Shown here: positions 25,144 through 34,361 of the stretch, piece by piece | How the letters are laid out: the number at the start of each line of letters is the position of its first letter | Position numbering within the stretch: position 1 is the stretch's first letter | Assembly (NCBI GenBank): GCA_027314025.1 | Contig: DAHVCP010000073.1 | Coordinates: 1 to 64,000, forward strand | Source: Acidobacteriota bacterium | GTDB taxonomy: Bacteria; Acidobacteriota; Terriglobia; Terriglobales; SCQP01 | Direction: 5' to 3' | DNA: 64,000 nt | Program-made: the position numbers and the translations under genes | The notes under the pieces: model-generated | What the model was told of the DNA's origin: nothing | Seen by the model: the letters and a program-made list of their open reading frames with translations, nothing else | The model's database searches: none

Positions 25144-26340
25144 ATGGGCGGGCCAGGGAGGGCGGCGGCGCAGCGGGCGGCGGAAGCCGCGGCGGAGGCG
25201 ACTCCGGCCCGGCCCGCCATGGGGCGTTCGTCTAGCGGGCCGTCTAGCGCGCTTTTATGGCCGGAACCGGCGCCGGGACTTGCGCCGGGGCTGGGGCCGG
25301 GGCTTGGGCCTGGGTTTGGGCGGGAACGCGGGCCCAAGCCGGCAGCGGCGGGCGCCGCGGCGGTCCTAACCCAGCGCCCGGCGGGGAATGCCGGCGCCGC
25401 CTTGGCCGCCGCCGCCGAGGCGCTCGCGCCGCACCGCGGCGTGGAGTTTTTTGCCATCGAAACGCGCGGCATCCTCACCCGCTGCCGCTCCCGCCGCGTG
25501 CCGTTTCAATGGACCATCAACCCCTATCGCGGCTGCGAATTCGGCTGCCAGTATTGCTACGCGCGCTACGCGCATGAGTTTTTGGAGCTGCGCCGGCCGG
25601 CGGACTTCGAACGCAAGATCTTCGCCAAGCGCCAGGCCGCCGAGCACCTGCGGCGGGAGCTGCGCAAGGTGCGGCCGGGGGAAAGCATCGCCATCGGCAC
25701 CGCCACCGATCCGTATCAGCCGGCGGAGCGGCAATTCGGCGTGACCCGCTCCTTATGGGAAGTCTTCGCCGGGGCCCGGGATCTGCGGCTGGGTTTGGTG
25801 ACCAAAAGCGCGCTGGTGGTCCGCGACATTGACCTGCTGGCGCGGGTGGCCGCCGCCAACCGCCTGGTCATTCGCCTCACCATCACCACTGCGGACCACG
25901 CCCTGGCGCGGCGGCTGGAGCCGCGCGCGCCCCGCCCCGATCTGCGCCTGCACGCGCTGCGCCGCCTGCGCGCCGCCGGGCTGGTCGCCGGCGTGATGTG
26001 CGCGCCGGTGCTGCCCGGCATCACCGACTCCGAGGAAAACCTGGCGCCGCTGATGGCCGCCGCCCAAGACGCCGGCGCGGCGTTTTTCTCCGCCGGCGGG
26101 CTGTTTCTGCAACCCGCCGCCGCCGCGCAGTTCCTGCCATTTTTAGAACAGCGGTTTCCCCGCCTGGCCGCCGCCTACCGCCGCCAGTTCGCGGCCTCGC
26201 CGTATCTGCCCGCCGCCTATCGCCAACGGCTGGCCGCGCGCGTCGCCAAGCTGGCGGCGCGCATCGGCCTGCCGCTGCATCCACCCGCGGAAGCCGCAAC
26301 GCCGGCCGCCGCCACCGCCCAGCTTCGGCTTTGGGCCTAG
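25144..26340 (+). CDS. Radical SAM protein, spore-photolyase-like family
   Basis: A 398-residue protein with the iron-sulfur motif C131-x3-C135-x2-C138 (RGCEFGCQYCYARYAHEF). The flanking text RRVPFQWTINPYRGCEFG and ESIAIGTATDPYQPAERQFGVTRSLWE is typical of the SPL-like radical SAM group (Rv2578c/PA0069 type), whose reaction is unknown. The first 95 residues are low-complexity: an Ala-rich stretch, then PGLAPGLGPGLGPGFGRERG encoded by short tandem G-rich units. They look like an added tail; the conserved part begins at about 98 (RGVEFFAIETRGIL). A downstream start is possible, but the promoter position supports ATG 25144. Confidence 0.88.
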   Translation: MGGPGRAAAQRAAEAAAEATPARPAMGRSSSGPSSALLWPEPAPGLAPGLGPGLGPGFGRERGPKPAAAGAAAVLTQRPAGNAGAALAAAAEALAPHRGVEFFAIETRGILTRCRSRRVPFQWTINPYRGCEFGCQYCYARYAHEFLELRRPADFERKIFAKRQAAEHLRRELRKVRPGESIAIGTATDPYQPAERQFGVTRSLWEVFAGARDLRLGLVTKSALVVRDIDLLARVAAANRLVIRLTITTADHALARRLEPRAPRPDLRLHALRRLRAAGLVAGVMCAPVLPGITDSEENLAPLMAAAQDAGAAFFSAGGLFLQPAAAAQFLPFLEQRFPRLAAAYRRQFAASPYLPAAYRQRLAARVAKLAARIGLPLHPPAEAATPAAATAQLRLWA

Positions 26341-26419
26341 GCTGGACGGCGCGCGGTCCGCGGCGCGTGCGCGAGAAGCCCGCCCGCGGCGGGGCTAGGC
26401 CCCGCGCTTAGCGATCGGA

Positions 26420-27502
26420 TTAGGTCAGCAGTTCGAGCAGTGCGCGATAGCTGGTGCGCGCGGCGGCGACCGAATCGCCCCACTGCGCCGCGTTATCCTG
26501 CTCCACGCAGAAATGCAGCATGCCGGCGGTTTTCCACTGCTCGAAGATGGGGTGATAGCTCACGTCTCCCTGTCCTACTGGAACGATCTTCCGTCCCGAC
26601 GCCATCATGCGCTGCCATTCGCTCATGATCGGCTGCGGGAAAAGGTAGTTCAGGTCCATCACGTCCTTCACATGCCACAGCACGAAGCGGCCGGGATGGG
26701 CGCGGAACAGATCCAGCGCGCCGACGCCCGCCACCGAGGACCAGCCGATGTCTAGCTGCATCACCACCAGTTCCGGGTCGGTCTCCGCCAGCAGAATGTC
26801 GTACGGGCAGCGCGTGGTGCCGGGGAAATATTCGAACTCGATGGCGTGGTTGTGGATCAGGATCTGGATGCCGAACTTCTTGGCGATCCGGCCGCAGCGG
26901 TTGTAGGTCTCCGCGTCCCGCTTGGTGGACTCCGGCGTCGCGGCGGGGAAGTGGAACGGCTTCCGCGGCGCGTGGTGGCCGCCGTGATGGGCCGGATGCG
27001 GAGGCGGAAAGTGAAAGCCCGGCGGCAGGGGCCGCGTCGGAAAGATCCAGGTGTATTTATGCCCGATGATCTGATAACCTTCCAACCGCTTCTCCAGCCC
27101 CGGTCCCGGCGGCGTGATGGCGTGGGTGCTGGGCGCAACCAGCCCGTAGCGGTCCAGCAGCGCGCGGTATTGCTTCGGGCTCAGCCCGCCGTAATCAATC
27201 GGCTCCACTTCCTTGTAGCCGATCGCCGCGACCGCGGCCATGGTCTTTTCCTGGTCCTTGGCCATCAGGTCCCGCACCGTGTACAGCTCCAGGCCCATAT
27301 GCGCCTTCCAGCCGCCCGCGGGGGCGGGCACCGGCGCCTCCGCCTGGCGCGGCGGGAAGAACTGCGGCGGCGCATCTCCGGCGGCGCGCGGCTCGTCGGC
27401 GGCATTGGGGCGGGGTCCGCCGGCCCAAGCCTTGGGTTGGGCCATCAGCGGCAGCCCGATGGCGGCCAGCTTGCCGAAGTCTCGGCGCGAATAGTCTGAC
27501 AT
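26420..27502 (-). CDS. Tat-exported sugar phosphate isomerase/epimerase-like protein
   Basis: A 360-residue protein with a twin-arginine signal (MSDYSRRDFGKLAAIGLPLMA) followed by a Pro-rich linker and a xylose-isomerase-like TIM barrel (GLELYTVRDLMAKDQEKTMAAVAAIGYKEVE, IQILIHNHAIEFEYF, ELVVMQLDIGWSSVAGVGALDLFRAHPGRFVLWHVKDV, VPVGQGDVSY). The likely divalent-metal residues are the E and D in MQLDIGW and the H in LWHVKD. Family members isomerise or dehydrate sugars, and secreted ones are common in Acidobacteria and Planctomycetes. A His/Pro-rich insert (PPPHPAHHGGHHAPRKP, about 180-196) is unusual. ATG 27502 is fixed by AGGAGA 6 nt upstream. Confidence 0.85.
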   Translation of the reverse strand: MSDYSRRDFGKLAAIGLPLMAQPKAWAGGPRPNAADEPRAAGDAPPQFFPPRQAEAPVPAPAGGWKAHMGLELYTVRDLMAKDQEKTMAAVAAIGYKEVEPIDYGGLSPKQYRALLDRYGLVAPSTHAITPPGPGLEKRLEGYQIIGHKYTWIFPTRPLPPGFHFPPPHPAHHGGHHAPRKPFHFPAATPESTKRDAETYNRCGRIAKKFGIQILIHNHAIEFEYFPGTTRCPYDILLAETDPELVVMQLDIGWSSVAGVGALDLFRAHPGRFVLWHVKDVMDLNYLFPQPIMSEWQRMMASGRKIVPVGQGDVSYHPIFEQWKTAGMLHFCVEQDNAAQWGDSVAAARTSYRALLELLT

Positions 27503-27614
27503 TGGTTCTCCTGTGTCTCGCCGACCCGTCACCCATCACTCCCGGGTGAGTGGGGCTGTTTGGCGTGAGTGGGGTTAGTGTACTGCCGCCGGTTTGTCTC
27601 CGCTGGTTTGTCTC

Positions 27615-27735
27615 CGCGGCCGGCGCTCCGGCGGCGGGGCCGGGGCCCGCGCCAAGCAGTGAGTCCGTGCCGCCGCCCCGCCCCCGTGGAACCGGCTTTA
27701 GCCGGTGTACCGCGGGCTTCAGCCCGCGGTCGCAA
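27615..27735 (+). repeat. Partial hairpin repeat followed by REP-like pair
   Basis: The 560-bp gap 27503-28062 has no supported gene. 27615-27660 is a degenerate closing unit of the composite repeat (GGGGCCGGGGCCCGCGCC then AAGC). Directly after, at 27691-27727, are two palindromes: ACCGGCTTTAGCCGGT and GCGGGCTTCAGCCCGC. From 27740 to 28050 nothing recognisable is seen. Confidence 0.65.
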
Positions 27736-28062
27736 CCCCGAGCGGCGCAGGCGCGCGGGGGCCCGCGCCAATAAAGCCGGGAACCTTTTCCTTGGCCGCC
27801 GGCAACCAATCGTGAAGAGCGAGCGAAACGATGGCGCCCGGCGCTGGGTGGGGAACGTCCTTCCACGCCGGTCGCCATCGTTGGGTCCGCGCACCGCGGC
27901 TATCCATACCGCAACGGAAACCGCCCTGCGCTCGCCGCCCGCGTGGCGCGCGCCGAAGGCGAGCGGCCCACTCCCGCCAAATCGTACCAATACGCACCGG
28001 CCGCGTTGCGGACCTCCGTTGAGGGGCGTAACCCCATCGCTCCAGCGGGCGTGAAAGGAAAT

Positions 28063-28743
28063 ATGAACAAGCACATTGCACTTCTTGCGGCGGCGGGCCT
28101 GGTGGCGCTGGCGCCGCTGGCGTGGGCGCAAGGGCCCGGGGGGCCCGAAGTCTTGGCGGCCCGGCAAGTTGCGGTTCGCATCCGCGATGCCGGTTGCGGC
28201 GGCCCGGGGCGCACAGTCATCATCCGGCGCATGGGGTGGCGCGGCGGGATGCAGCGCGAGGGCGGCTGGGGCCGCCGCGGAGGCATGGCCATGCGCGGCG
28301 GCATGCGCGCGGGCATGATGGGTCCGATGGGCCGCATGGGCATGATGGCGCATTGGTCCATGCTGAAGCGGCGCCTGGGTTTGACCGCGGAGCAGGCGCA
28401 GAAGCTGAGTGCTGCCTTCTTCACATGGCAAAAGACCCGCATCATGGACCGCGCCAATCAGCAGGTGCGCCGCCTCGAAGTCGCCCGCCTGATGATGGCG
28501 GCGCAGCCGAACGAGGCCGCCATTGACCATCAGTTGGCCCGGATCGAACAGCAGCGCCTGGCGTCGGCGCAGGCCGGCGTGCATTTCCGCCTGACCATGC
28601 GGCGCGTGCTGACGCCGGAACAATGGCGCCGCCTGCAAGCCATGCATGCCCGCATGATGATGCGGATGCACCATGGGATGGGCGGCATGGGGGGCGGTCG
28701 CATGCCGCCGAACAAGCCCATGGCGCAAAAGCCGATGATGTAG
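28063..28743 (+). CDS. Spy/CpxP-like periplasmic protein
   Basis: A 226-residue exported protein: signal peptide (MNKHIALLAAAGLVALAPLAWAQ), a Gly/Met/Arg-rich segment (RGGMAMRGGMRAGMMGPMGRMGMM, about 65-95), then a helical domain with two LTxxQ-type motifs (LGLTAEQAQKLSAAF and VLTPEQWRRLQAM) and a Met/His-rich tail (ARMMMRMHHGMGGMGGGRM). LTxxQ proteins are periplasmic chaperones or metal-stress sensors. The abundant Met and His suggest copper or other metal binding, which is inferred. ATG 28063 is preceded by GAAAGGAAAT. A short AGC/GGC triplet run follows the stop (28742-28780). Confidence 0.8.
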   Translation: MNKHIALLAAAGLVALAPLAWAQGPGGPEVLAARQVAVRIRDAGCGGPGRTVIIRRMGWRGGMQREGGWGRRGGMAMRGGMRAGMMGPMGRMGMMAHWSMLKRRLGLTAEQAQKLSAAFFTWQKTRIMDRANQQVRRLEVARLMMAAQPNEAAIDHQLARIEQQRLASAQAGVHFRLTMRRVLTPEQWRRLQAMHARMMMRMHHGMGGMGGGRMPPNKPMAQKPMM

Positions 28744-28838
28744 CGGCAGCAGCGGCGGCAGCAGCGGCGGCAGTAGCCTCGGCGCGGCCCCGGCGGCGTG
28801 CGGATGTGGGGCCGGGACGCGGCGGGGCCGGGAGCGTG

Positions 28839-28885
28839 GAACAGGCCTTAGCCCGTGGGCGCGGGCCGGCAGGCCCGCAGGCGCC
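28839..28885 (+). repeat. Degenerate REP-like pair
   Basis: In the 250-bp gap after the Spy-like gene, GGCCTTAGCCCG is followed by a GCGGGCC/GGCCCGC palindrome and CAGGCG. The order matches the pair at 22587-22640 but the first palindrome is decayed. Confidence 0.5.
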
Positions 28886-28993
28886 TACCGGGAGCAAGTA
28901 CCCGCAACTCGCGGGGCCGGCGCCGGCCGCAATGCAGCCCGTGGGACAGCCGCCGGCCCGCGCCGGGCAATGCCGCGCCGCATCAATGCCGCG

Positions 28994-29755
28994 TTAATGG
29001 GGATAGCGGGCGACGACAGCGCCCGTGGCGCTTAAAAGCTCCAGCTCCGCTTTGCCCGCCGGAGTCACGAACATCTTGATGCGCGGCCGGCCCTGCGCGT
29101 CGGCCAGCATCACCATCGCGGTGTTGCGGCGGTTGTAGCCGACCAGGTATCGCCGCGCCGTGGCGTGCAGATAGGCCTGTCCGGCCGGGCTGTGCAGAAC
29201 CGCACGGCGGGCGGCGGGGGTTTTGGCGGCGGCAAGGCGCCGAAACAGACGGAGGTACCGCGGCTGGTTGAAGTTGGCGCGGTTCCAGCCGGTGATGTAG
29301 GAAAAGAAGCGGCCATGGTCGTCGCCGTCGTCCACTTGCAGCAGTTGATCGGTGTTCACGGTGTCGAACGACAAGACGTTGGTGCTGCTGGCGGCGCTGG
29401 CGGCCCGCCGGGCGCCGTCGCGTCCGCCGCGCCGGCCGGTCCACAACAGCCCGCCCTGCTCGTTGCCCAGGCGATTGTAAAAGATAATCTCGTTGCCGCC
29501 GCCGCCGCTGCGCGGAAAACGCTGCCCATTGACGATGCTCGGCATCGGCTGGTCGTGGTTGGTCAGCACCATTGCCAGGCGGCCGCGCTGATCCCGGAGG
29601 ATCAGGCGATGCACGGTGAGCGTGTCGAAGGTCGCATCGCGCGCGGCGTGCACCGCCGCGGCGGCGATCAGCAGCGCGGCGGCCGCGATCACGGTGGCGG
29701 CGGCGGCAACAATACGTAGGCGGCGGATCTGCCGCGGCAGGGAAACGTCGGTCAT
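28994..29755 (-). CDS. Membrane-anchored hypothetical protein
   Basis: A 253-residue protein with an N-terminal membrane anchor (LRIVAAAATVIAAAALLIAAAAVHA). The exported part contains beta-hairpin text seen at both ends: LTVHRLILRDQRGRLAMVL near residue 50 and MVMLADAQGRPRIKMFVTPAGKAELELLSATG near the C-terminus. These resemble repeating ILRDxxGxxR-type strands of uncharacterised exported proteins. The middle is Ala/Arg-rich and helical. ATG 29755 has GGAG 6 nt upstream. No function can be assigned. Confidence 0.7.
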   Translation of the reverse strand: MTDVSLPRQIRRLRIVAAAATVIAAAALLIAAAAVHAARDATFDTLTVHRLILRDQRGRLAMVLTNHDQPMPSIVNGQRFPRSGGGGNEIIFYNRLGNEQGGLLWTGRRGGRDGARRAASAASSTNVLSFDTVNTDQLLQVDDGDDHGRFFSYITGWNRANFNQPRYLRLFRRLAAAKTPAARRAVLHSPAGQAYLHATARRYLVGYNRRNTAMVMLADAQGRPRIKMFVTPAGKAELELLSATGAVVARYPH

Positions 29756-29812
29756 AAGGGCTCCTCGCAAGCCGGCGGCCGAGCGCTCACGCCGCCGGCA
29801 CTGCTAGCCTAT

Positions 29813-29885
29813 CGCGGGGGCCGCGCCTTTTGCTCGGGGAGCAAAGAGGGCGGGGAAGGCCGCAGCGCGGCCCGCCGCCGTGCGC
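29813..29885 (+). repeat. Partial composite repeat (opening module only)
   Basis: CGCGGGGGCCGCGCC followed by a TTTTGCTC/GAGCAAA hairpin. In copies at 12.9 and 14.6 kb the same hairpin is TTTGCCC/GGGCAAA, again a paired difference. The closing hairpin is absent. Confidence 0.6.
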
Positions 29886-29950
29886 TGATCCGCGGCCGGC
29901 CGCAGCCGGGGTCGCGCAGCGCGTAATCTCGGACTCCGCCGCGGCGGTTC

Positions 29951-30709
29951 CTACTGCGCCGTCCAGCCCCCGTCAATCAGGATGTCGGCGCCGGTGATAA
30001 ACCCGGCCGCCTCCGAACAGAGAAACGTAACCAGCGGCCCGAGTTCCTCCGCCTGGCCCCAGCGGCCGACGGGGATGTGGGAAATGAACTGGGCGTGGCG
30101 CACCGGGTCCTGCATCAGGCTGGTGTTCATTTCCGTGGCGAATGGCCCCGGACTGATGGCGTTGGCGGTGACGCCGTGCGGCGCCAGCTCCAGCGCCAGG
30201 GCCTTGGTCATTCCCAAAAGGCCGAACTTGCTGGCGCAGTAGGCGGTGCGATGCGCCAGCGCCACGTGCGCCATGGTGGAGGCGATGTTGATGACGCGGC
30301 CAAAGTGCTTCGCGATCATTCCCGGAACAAAGGCGCGCGAGCAGAGGAACGCGCTATCGAGGTTCGTTTGCATGACCAGCCGCCATTCCTCCAGCGTGAA
30401 ATCCTGGAGCGGCTTGCGGAGATTCATTCCCGCGTTGTTGATCAGGATGTCGGGCGACCCGGCCGCGCGCCGGACCTGCCCGGCCATTCGGCCGACCGCG
30501 GATTCCTCGCGGAGGTCCGCGACCACGGCATGCGCCTCGCCGCCCAGGGCGTCAATCTCCGCCTTGACGTTGGCCAGCAGTTCCCCGCTGCGCGCCACTA
30601 GGGCGACCGTCGCGCCCGACCGCGCCAGCGCCACCGCCATGGCTTTTCCCAGCCCCTTGCTGGCGCCGGTCACGACCGCGACGCGGCCGCGTAACGTTTG
30701 GTCCGCCAT
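29951..30709 (-). CDS. Short-chain dehydrogenase/reductase (SDR)
   Basis: A 252-residue classical SDR. The N-terminal cofactor site is TGASKGLGKAMA (TGxxxGxG) at about 14-25, NAG is at the end of strand 4 (LINNAGMN), and the catalytic motif is Y-C-A-S-K (HRTAYCASKFGLLGMTKAL) with S in INIASTMAH. The Arg-rich start of helix 2 is weak, so NADH or NADPH preference is open. Similarity is closest to gluconate 5-dehydrogenase or 3-oxoacyl-ACP-reductase-like SDRs; the substrate is unknown. AGGAGAG stands 4 nt before ATG 30709. Confidence 0.9.
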   Translation of the reverse strand: MADQTLRGRVAVVTGASKGLGKAMAVALARSGATVALVARSGELLANVKAEIDALGGEAHAVVADLREESAVGRMAGQVRRAAGSPDILINNAGMNLRKPLQDFTLEEWRLVMQTNLDSAFLCSRAFVPGMIAKHFGRVINIASTMAHVALAHRTAYCASKFGLLGMTKALALELAPHGVTANAISPGPFATEMNTSLMQDPVRHAQFISHIPVGRWGQAEELGPLVTFLCSEAAGFITGADILIDGGWTAQ

Positions 30710-30738
30710 TGCACTCTCCTGGAACCGGTCTCGCCGCT

Positions 30739-30785
30739 CGCGGGACGCCTGCCGGCGGCGGGGCTGGGGCGCGCGCCTGTCAATG
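30739..30785 (+). repeat. Closing-unit hairpin repeat
   Basis: A single copy of the short unit (GCGGGACGCC...GGGGCTGGGG...GCGCCTGTCAATG) between the SDR and the aminotransferase. Confidence 0.65.
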
Positions 30786-30820
30786 CTACGCCGCCGCGGT
30801 TATCGCCGCCGGCTTGGTGG

Positions 30821-32005
30821 CTACGCCAGCCGCCGGAGTTCGCCGGCGGCGCGGTCCATCTCCTCGCCCGTGTTGCAAAAATGCGGCGAAAAACGCAGGT
30901 TGTTTTCGCGCAAGCTGATGTCCACCCTCGCCGCCGCCAAGGCGGCGTGTATCGCCGCGTTGCGGCCCGGGTCGCGGTGGCTGACCACCACGATCGCCGA
31001 CTCCGCCGGTTGCGGCGACAGCACGCGATAGGCGTCGCGGTCCAAAGCCGCCAGCAGGCGCGCCACCAGATCGCGGTCATACGCGGCGACGCGCGCCGGT
31101 CCGCAGTCCAGCAAGGTGTCCAGCGCCGCCGTCCAAGGAACGAAGTTGAAGAAGTTGGCGGTGTTGAACACATCCAGCGCCGCCGCGCCCATCGCCTCCG
31201 CCGGCACGGTGAGATCCCGCATGTGATTCAGCGCGCCGCCCTGTGGTCCCGCCGCCAGCGCCGCCTGCTGCGCCGCGAACCAGTTGACCTGTGTCGGCTG
31301 CACGGCGGCCAGCAGCCGGGGCGACAACCACGCAAAGCCGGTTCCGTACGGTCCGCACAGCCACTTGTAGCCGCAACTGCTGACCGCGTCCACCGGCGTC
31401 CGGCTGACGTCCAGCGTCAGCGCGCCCAGCGCCTGCGAAGCGTTGACCACGAACCATGCGCCGCGCCGCCGGCAGCACTCGCCCAGCGCTGGCAAATCCA
31501 GCGCCGCGCCGGTGAAGGAATTGACCCAACTGGCGCAAAACACCCTCGTCTTCGCCCCCAGCGCGCCCGCCAGTTCGTCCGGCCGCGGCGCGGCGCCCCG
31601 CGGCTCCAGCCAGCGGATCGCCACGCCGTGCCGCTCCAGCACCTGCCACGGCAGTGTCGAGGCGGGAAAATCGCCGCGCAGCAGCAGGACTTCATCTCCC
31701 GCCCGCCAATCCAAGCCGTTGGCGATCGTTTGCAGGCCGTAGGAAGCGCTATTGCCCAGGACGATTTCACTTTCTCTGGCGGCGATCAGCCGTGCCAGCC
31801 GCGACTTCAGCTCCCGGGGCACGGCGGCATAGCGATCGTCGCTCATGCGGAAGGGCCGGGCTTTGTCTTCGACCACCTCCAGGGCGGCCCGTACCGCCGC
31901 GTTGGGCAACGGGCCCTGCTGGGCGCAGTTCAGCCAGGCGCGGCCGTGGGAGGCGGCGAAATGGTGGGCAAAGGACGGGGCGTTTTCCACCCGCCAGAAT
32001 GCCAC
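30821..32005 (-). CDS. Class V aminotransferase / cysteine desulfurase-like PLP enzyme
   Basis: About 394 residues. The PLP-dependent fold is clear: AWLNCAQQGPLPNAAVRAALEV at the start, ESEIVLGNSASYGLQTIANGL, FVVNASQALGALTLDVSRTPVDAVSSCGYKWLCGPYGTGFAWL with the Schiff-base Lys in GYKW, and a C-terminal domain ending in LRFSPHFCNTGEEMDRAA. It resembles class V enzymes of the kynureninase/isopenicillin-N-epimerase-like branch; the substrate is unknown. The start is uncertain: GTG 32005 or GTG 31990 fit the domain, while ATG 32116 would translate through a hairpin repeat (32018-32068). No convincing ribosome-binding sequence is seen for any of these. Confidence 0.85.
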   Translation of the reverse strand: MAFWRVENAPSFAHHFAASHGRAWLNCAQQGPLPNAAVRAALEVVEDKARPFRMSDDRYAAVPRELKSRLARLIAARESEIVLGNSASYGLQTIANGLDWRAGDEVLLLRGDFPASTLPWQVLERHGVAIRWLEPRGAAPRPDELAGALGAKTRVFCASWVNSFTGAALDLPALGECCRRRGAWFVVNASQALGALTLDVSRTPVDAVSSCGYKWLCGPYGTGFAWLSPRLLAAVQPTQVNWFAAQQAALAAGPQGGALNHMRDLTVPAEAMGAAALDVFNTANFFNFVPWTAALDTLLDCGPARVAAYDRDLVARLLAALDRDAYRVLSPQPAESAIVVVSHRDPGRNAAIHAALAAARVDISLRENNLRFSPHFCNTGEEMDRAAGELRRLA

Positions 32006-32017
32006 AGGCCGCGCGCC

Positions 32018-32068
32018 AAGCGGGACGCCCCGGCGGCGGCGGGGCTGGGGCCCGCGTGAATCAAATCG
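32018..32068 (+). repeat. Closing-unit hairpin repeat at a divergent start
   Basis: AAGCGGGACGCCCC ... GGGGCTGGGGCCCGCG then GAATCAAATC. It sits between the divergent aminotransferase and MscS genes, and may have displaced the aminotransferase start region. Confidence 0.7.
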
Positions 32069-32114
32069 CCTGGCGCCCGGCCCATACGGGCCATCGTAGG
32101 ATAGGAGAACCGGC

Positions 32115-34019
32115 ATGGCCAAGATTTCGACCCGCACGGCGGGATGGTTGGGATTTACCCTCCTGTTGGCGGGCTGCGCCGCGGCGTGGTGGTGGACCGG
32201 TTTGGCGTCGGGCGCTTCGGGGTTTCCCACCAGCGGCCGCCGCCGCATGCAGATTCCGCACCATGAGCGGCCGCTGGTCATCGCCAGCGCCATGTCCGGG
32301 CTGGCGGACACGCCGGAGGAGCAGCAATTGGCGCGGCAGGCGCAGACCACCGCGGCGGCGATGGTGCGCACCGCCTTGCAGCATAGCCTGGCGGCGCAAG
32401 CCGACGAGGCCGAGGATCATCGCGGTCCGGAATGGGCCCGCTACGACGCCGCTCAGGCCGCGCTGCGCCGGGAGCAGGCCGCCAGCCAGGCCCTCGCGAA
32501 GCAAATCGCCGCCGCGCCGCCGGCGCGGCGTCCCCGGCTGGTGGCGGAACGCGATCTGACCCAGGCGCAGTTGCAACTGGACCAAGCCCGCTTGGAAGAC
32601 GCCCGCCAGGATCTGCGCCGCGCCCGCGCCGCCGCCATGATGAACCCGCAGCAGGTCTTGGCGCAAGCACGCCGCTACCAGTCGTCGGCCCGGCAGTTGG
32701 CGGCCAAATACCGCCAGCGCTGGCGGGCGCAGAGCACGGCGCGCAATCCGCAAACCGCGCAAGGACTGGCGGTTCTGTTCACCAGTTGGCATCTGCTGGC
32801 GGCCAAGTTGAAGGCCCTGCGCTGGGCCCAGGCGCAAAGCGCCGCCGCCGCCGCCGCCGCCGTCGCCGCGCACAACCGCCTGCATGCGCAATTGCAGCAC
32901 GCCGAGGCGCAAAATGCCGCGCGCATGGCCGGCGATCTGGCCCGCCTGCGCCAGGCCCGCCGCGGCGCCGGCTTCGGGGGTATGGCCGCGCAAACAAGAA
33001 GCGCGGTGCATAACGCCGAGGAACTCGCCGAGGGCCAGCGCCGCCTGATCAGCCTAGACCACGCCGCCGAGCGCCAGCGGAAACTCGCCGGCGATTACCA
33101 GCGTTGGGTCGAGATCACCGTCGCGCAGCAGGAATTGGCCCTGCATGACGCCCTCGGCATGTGGCTGGAGATCCTCTCCGGCTTCGCCGTCCTGCTGATC
33201 CTCGATTTGCTGGCGGGCCGCGCCGTCCGCCGCTGGCGCACCGAGCGCCGCCGCGTCCATACCGTCCGTCACTTGACCCGCTTCGTGCTGGGAGCGGTCG
33301 CCTTGATCTGGCTGCTGCTGATCGCGGTCGGCAAGCCGGCGCAATGGCTCACCTTCCTCGGCCTGGCCGGCGCCGGACTGACGGTTGCCCTGGAGAACAC
33401 CATCCTCAGCTTCGCCGGGTGGTTCGTGGTTATCGGCCGCCGCGGCGTCACCCCCGGCGATTGGGTCGAAATCAACGGCGTCAACGGCGAGGTCGTGGAA
33501 ATTACCCTGTTGCGCACCGTATTGCAGGAAGCCGGCAACTGGACCGAGCCCGGCCACGCCACCGGACGCCGGGTCTACCTGCCCAACAGCTTCGTGTTCA
33601 CCGGACCCTATTTCAATTTCTCCACCCGCGGGCAATGGTTGTGGGATGAGATTCGCCTGGCCCCGGCCGGCGGCGCGCCTTGGACGCCGCAATCCTTGGC
33701 CGCCATTGCCGGCTTGGTCGAGGAGGAAACCCGCGCTGACGCCGCCTTGGCCGCCAAGGAGTGGGAGGAACAGCACCGGGAGCCGCACCCTCGCGGGCGC
33801 GGCGGCTCCGCGCCCGCGGGCATCGCCGCCGCCAAGCTGGAGTTCAGCCCCGTGGTGCAAATCAAGCCCAGCGCCGCCGGCGGGGATCTTTGCATCCGTT
33901 ACATCACCACCGCCGCCACCCGCGCCCAGCGCCGTGAGTCGCTCTACCGCCGCATCTTCAATCAGCGCGGCGTCGCCCCGCCACCCGCCGCCTCCGCCGC
34001 ATCTTCCGCCACTGCCTAA
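32115..34019 (+). CDS. MscS-family mechanosensitive ion channel
   Basis: A 634-residue protein. The N-terminal signal or anchor (TAGWLGFTLLLAGCAAAWWW) has a possible lipobox (LAGC). A long Ala/Gln/Arg-rich coiled-coil region (about 60-340) follows. Then come TM segments (EILSGFAVLLILDLLAG; FVLGAVALIWLLLIAVG) and the MscS pore helix and beta domain (GLAGAGLTVALENTILSFAGWFVVIGRRGVTPGDWVEINGVNGEVVEI). In the family this opens under membrane tension and protects from osmotic shock. The large periplasmic coiled coil recalls MscK/YbiO-type channels. AGGAG lies 7 nt before ATG 32115. Confidence 0.9.
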   Translation: MAKISTRTAGWLGFTLLLAGCAAAWWWTGLASGASGFPTSGRRRMQIPHHERPLVIASAMSGLADTPEEQQLARQAQTTAAAMVRTALQHSLAAQADEAEDHRGPEWARYDAAQAALRREQAASQALAKQIAAAPPARRPRLVAERDLTQAQLQLDQARLEDARQDLRRARAAAMMNPQQVLAQARRYQSSARQLAAKYRQRWRAQSTARNPQTAQGLAVLFTSWHLLAAKLKALRWAQAQSAAAAAAAVAAHNRLHAQLQHAEAQNAARMAGDLARLRQARRGAGFGGMAAQTRSAVHNAEELAEGQRRLISLDHAAERQRKLAGDYQRWVEITVAQQELALHDALGMWLEILSGFAVLLILDLLAGRAVRRWRTERRRVHTVRHLTRFVLGAVALIWLLLIAVGKPAQWLTFLGLAGAGLTVALENTILSFAGWFVVIGRRGVTPGDWVEINGVNGEVVEITLLRTVLQEAGNWTEPGHATGRRVYLPNSFVFTGPYFNFSTRGQWLWDEIRLAPAGGAPWTPQSLAAIAGLVEEETRADAALAAKEWEEQHREPHPRGRGGSAPAGIAAAKLEFSPVVQIKPSAAGGDLCIRYITTAATRAQRRESLYRRIFNQRGVAPPPAASAASSATA

Positions 34020-34060
34020 GTACTGCCCGGCAATGGCCCGGCAATGGCCCGATGGCCATT

Positions 34061-34280
34061 CGCGGGGCCCGCGCCGTTTGCCCGGGGGCAACGCGGGTGC
34101 GGGAAGGCCGGGAAACTCCCTGCGCGCCTACGGCGCGCAGAAATAGGCTGCGGCGCGCCCGAGCAAGGGGTGCGGCGCGGTCCCTGGCCCAGCTGAGCGC
34201 ATAAGCGGCGCCCCGCGCCGCGCCAATCAAAGCGGGATGCCCCGCTGCAGGCGGGGCTGCGGCCCGCGCCAATCCATGGC
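34061..34280 (+). repeat. Composite hairpin repeat, full copy
   Basis: The 342-bp gap 34020-34361 is mostly this repeat. It has the opening module, the GCGCGCCTACGGCGCGC hairpin at 34122-34138, a GCGGCGC/GCGCCGC unit near 34204-34228, and a closing unit at 34230-34280. The closing unit's stem (GCCCCGC/GCGGGGC) again pairs. Confidence 0.8.
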
Positions 34281-34361
34281 GGCTTGGGGCCTCCCACGCC
34301 CGCTCGTCCGGCATCCCAAGCTTAGGCGCGCCTGCGGCAGCGGCGCCTGGGGGTCGGTCCC

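Noticed and set aside
32006-32116. ATG 32116 as start of the aminotransferase
   Set aside because: It would translate through a dispersed repeat and has no ribosome-binding sequence; the domain begins after GTG 32005/31990.
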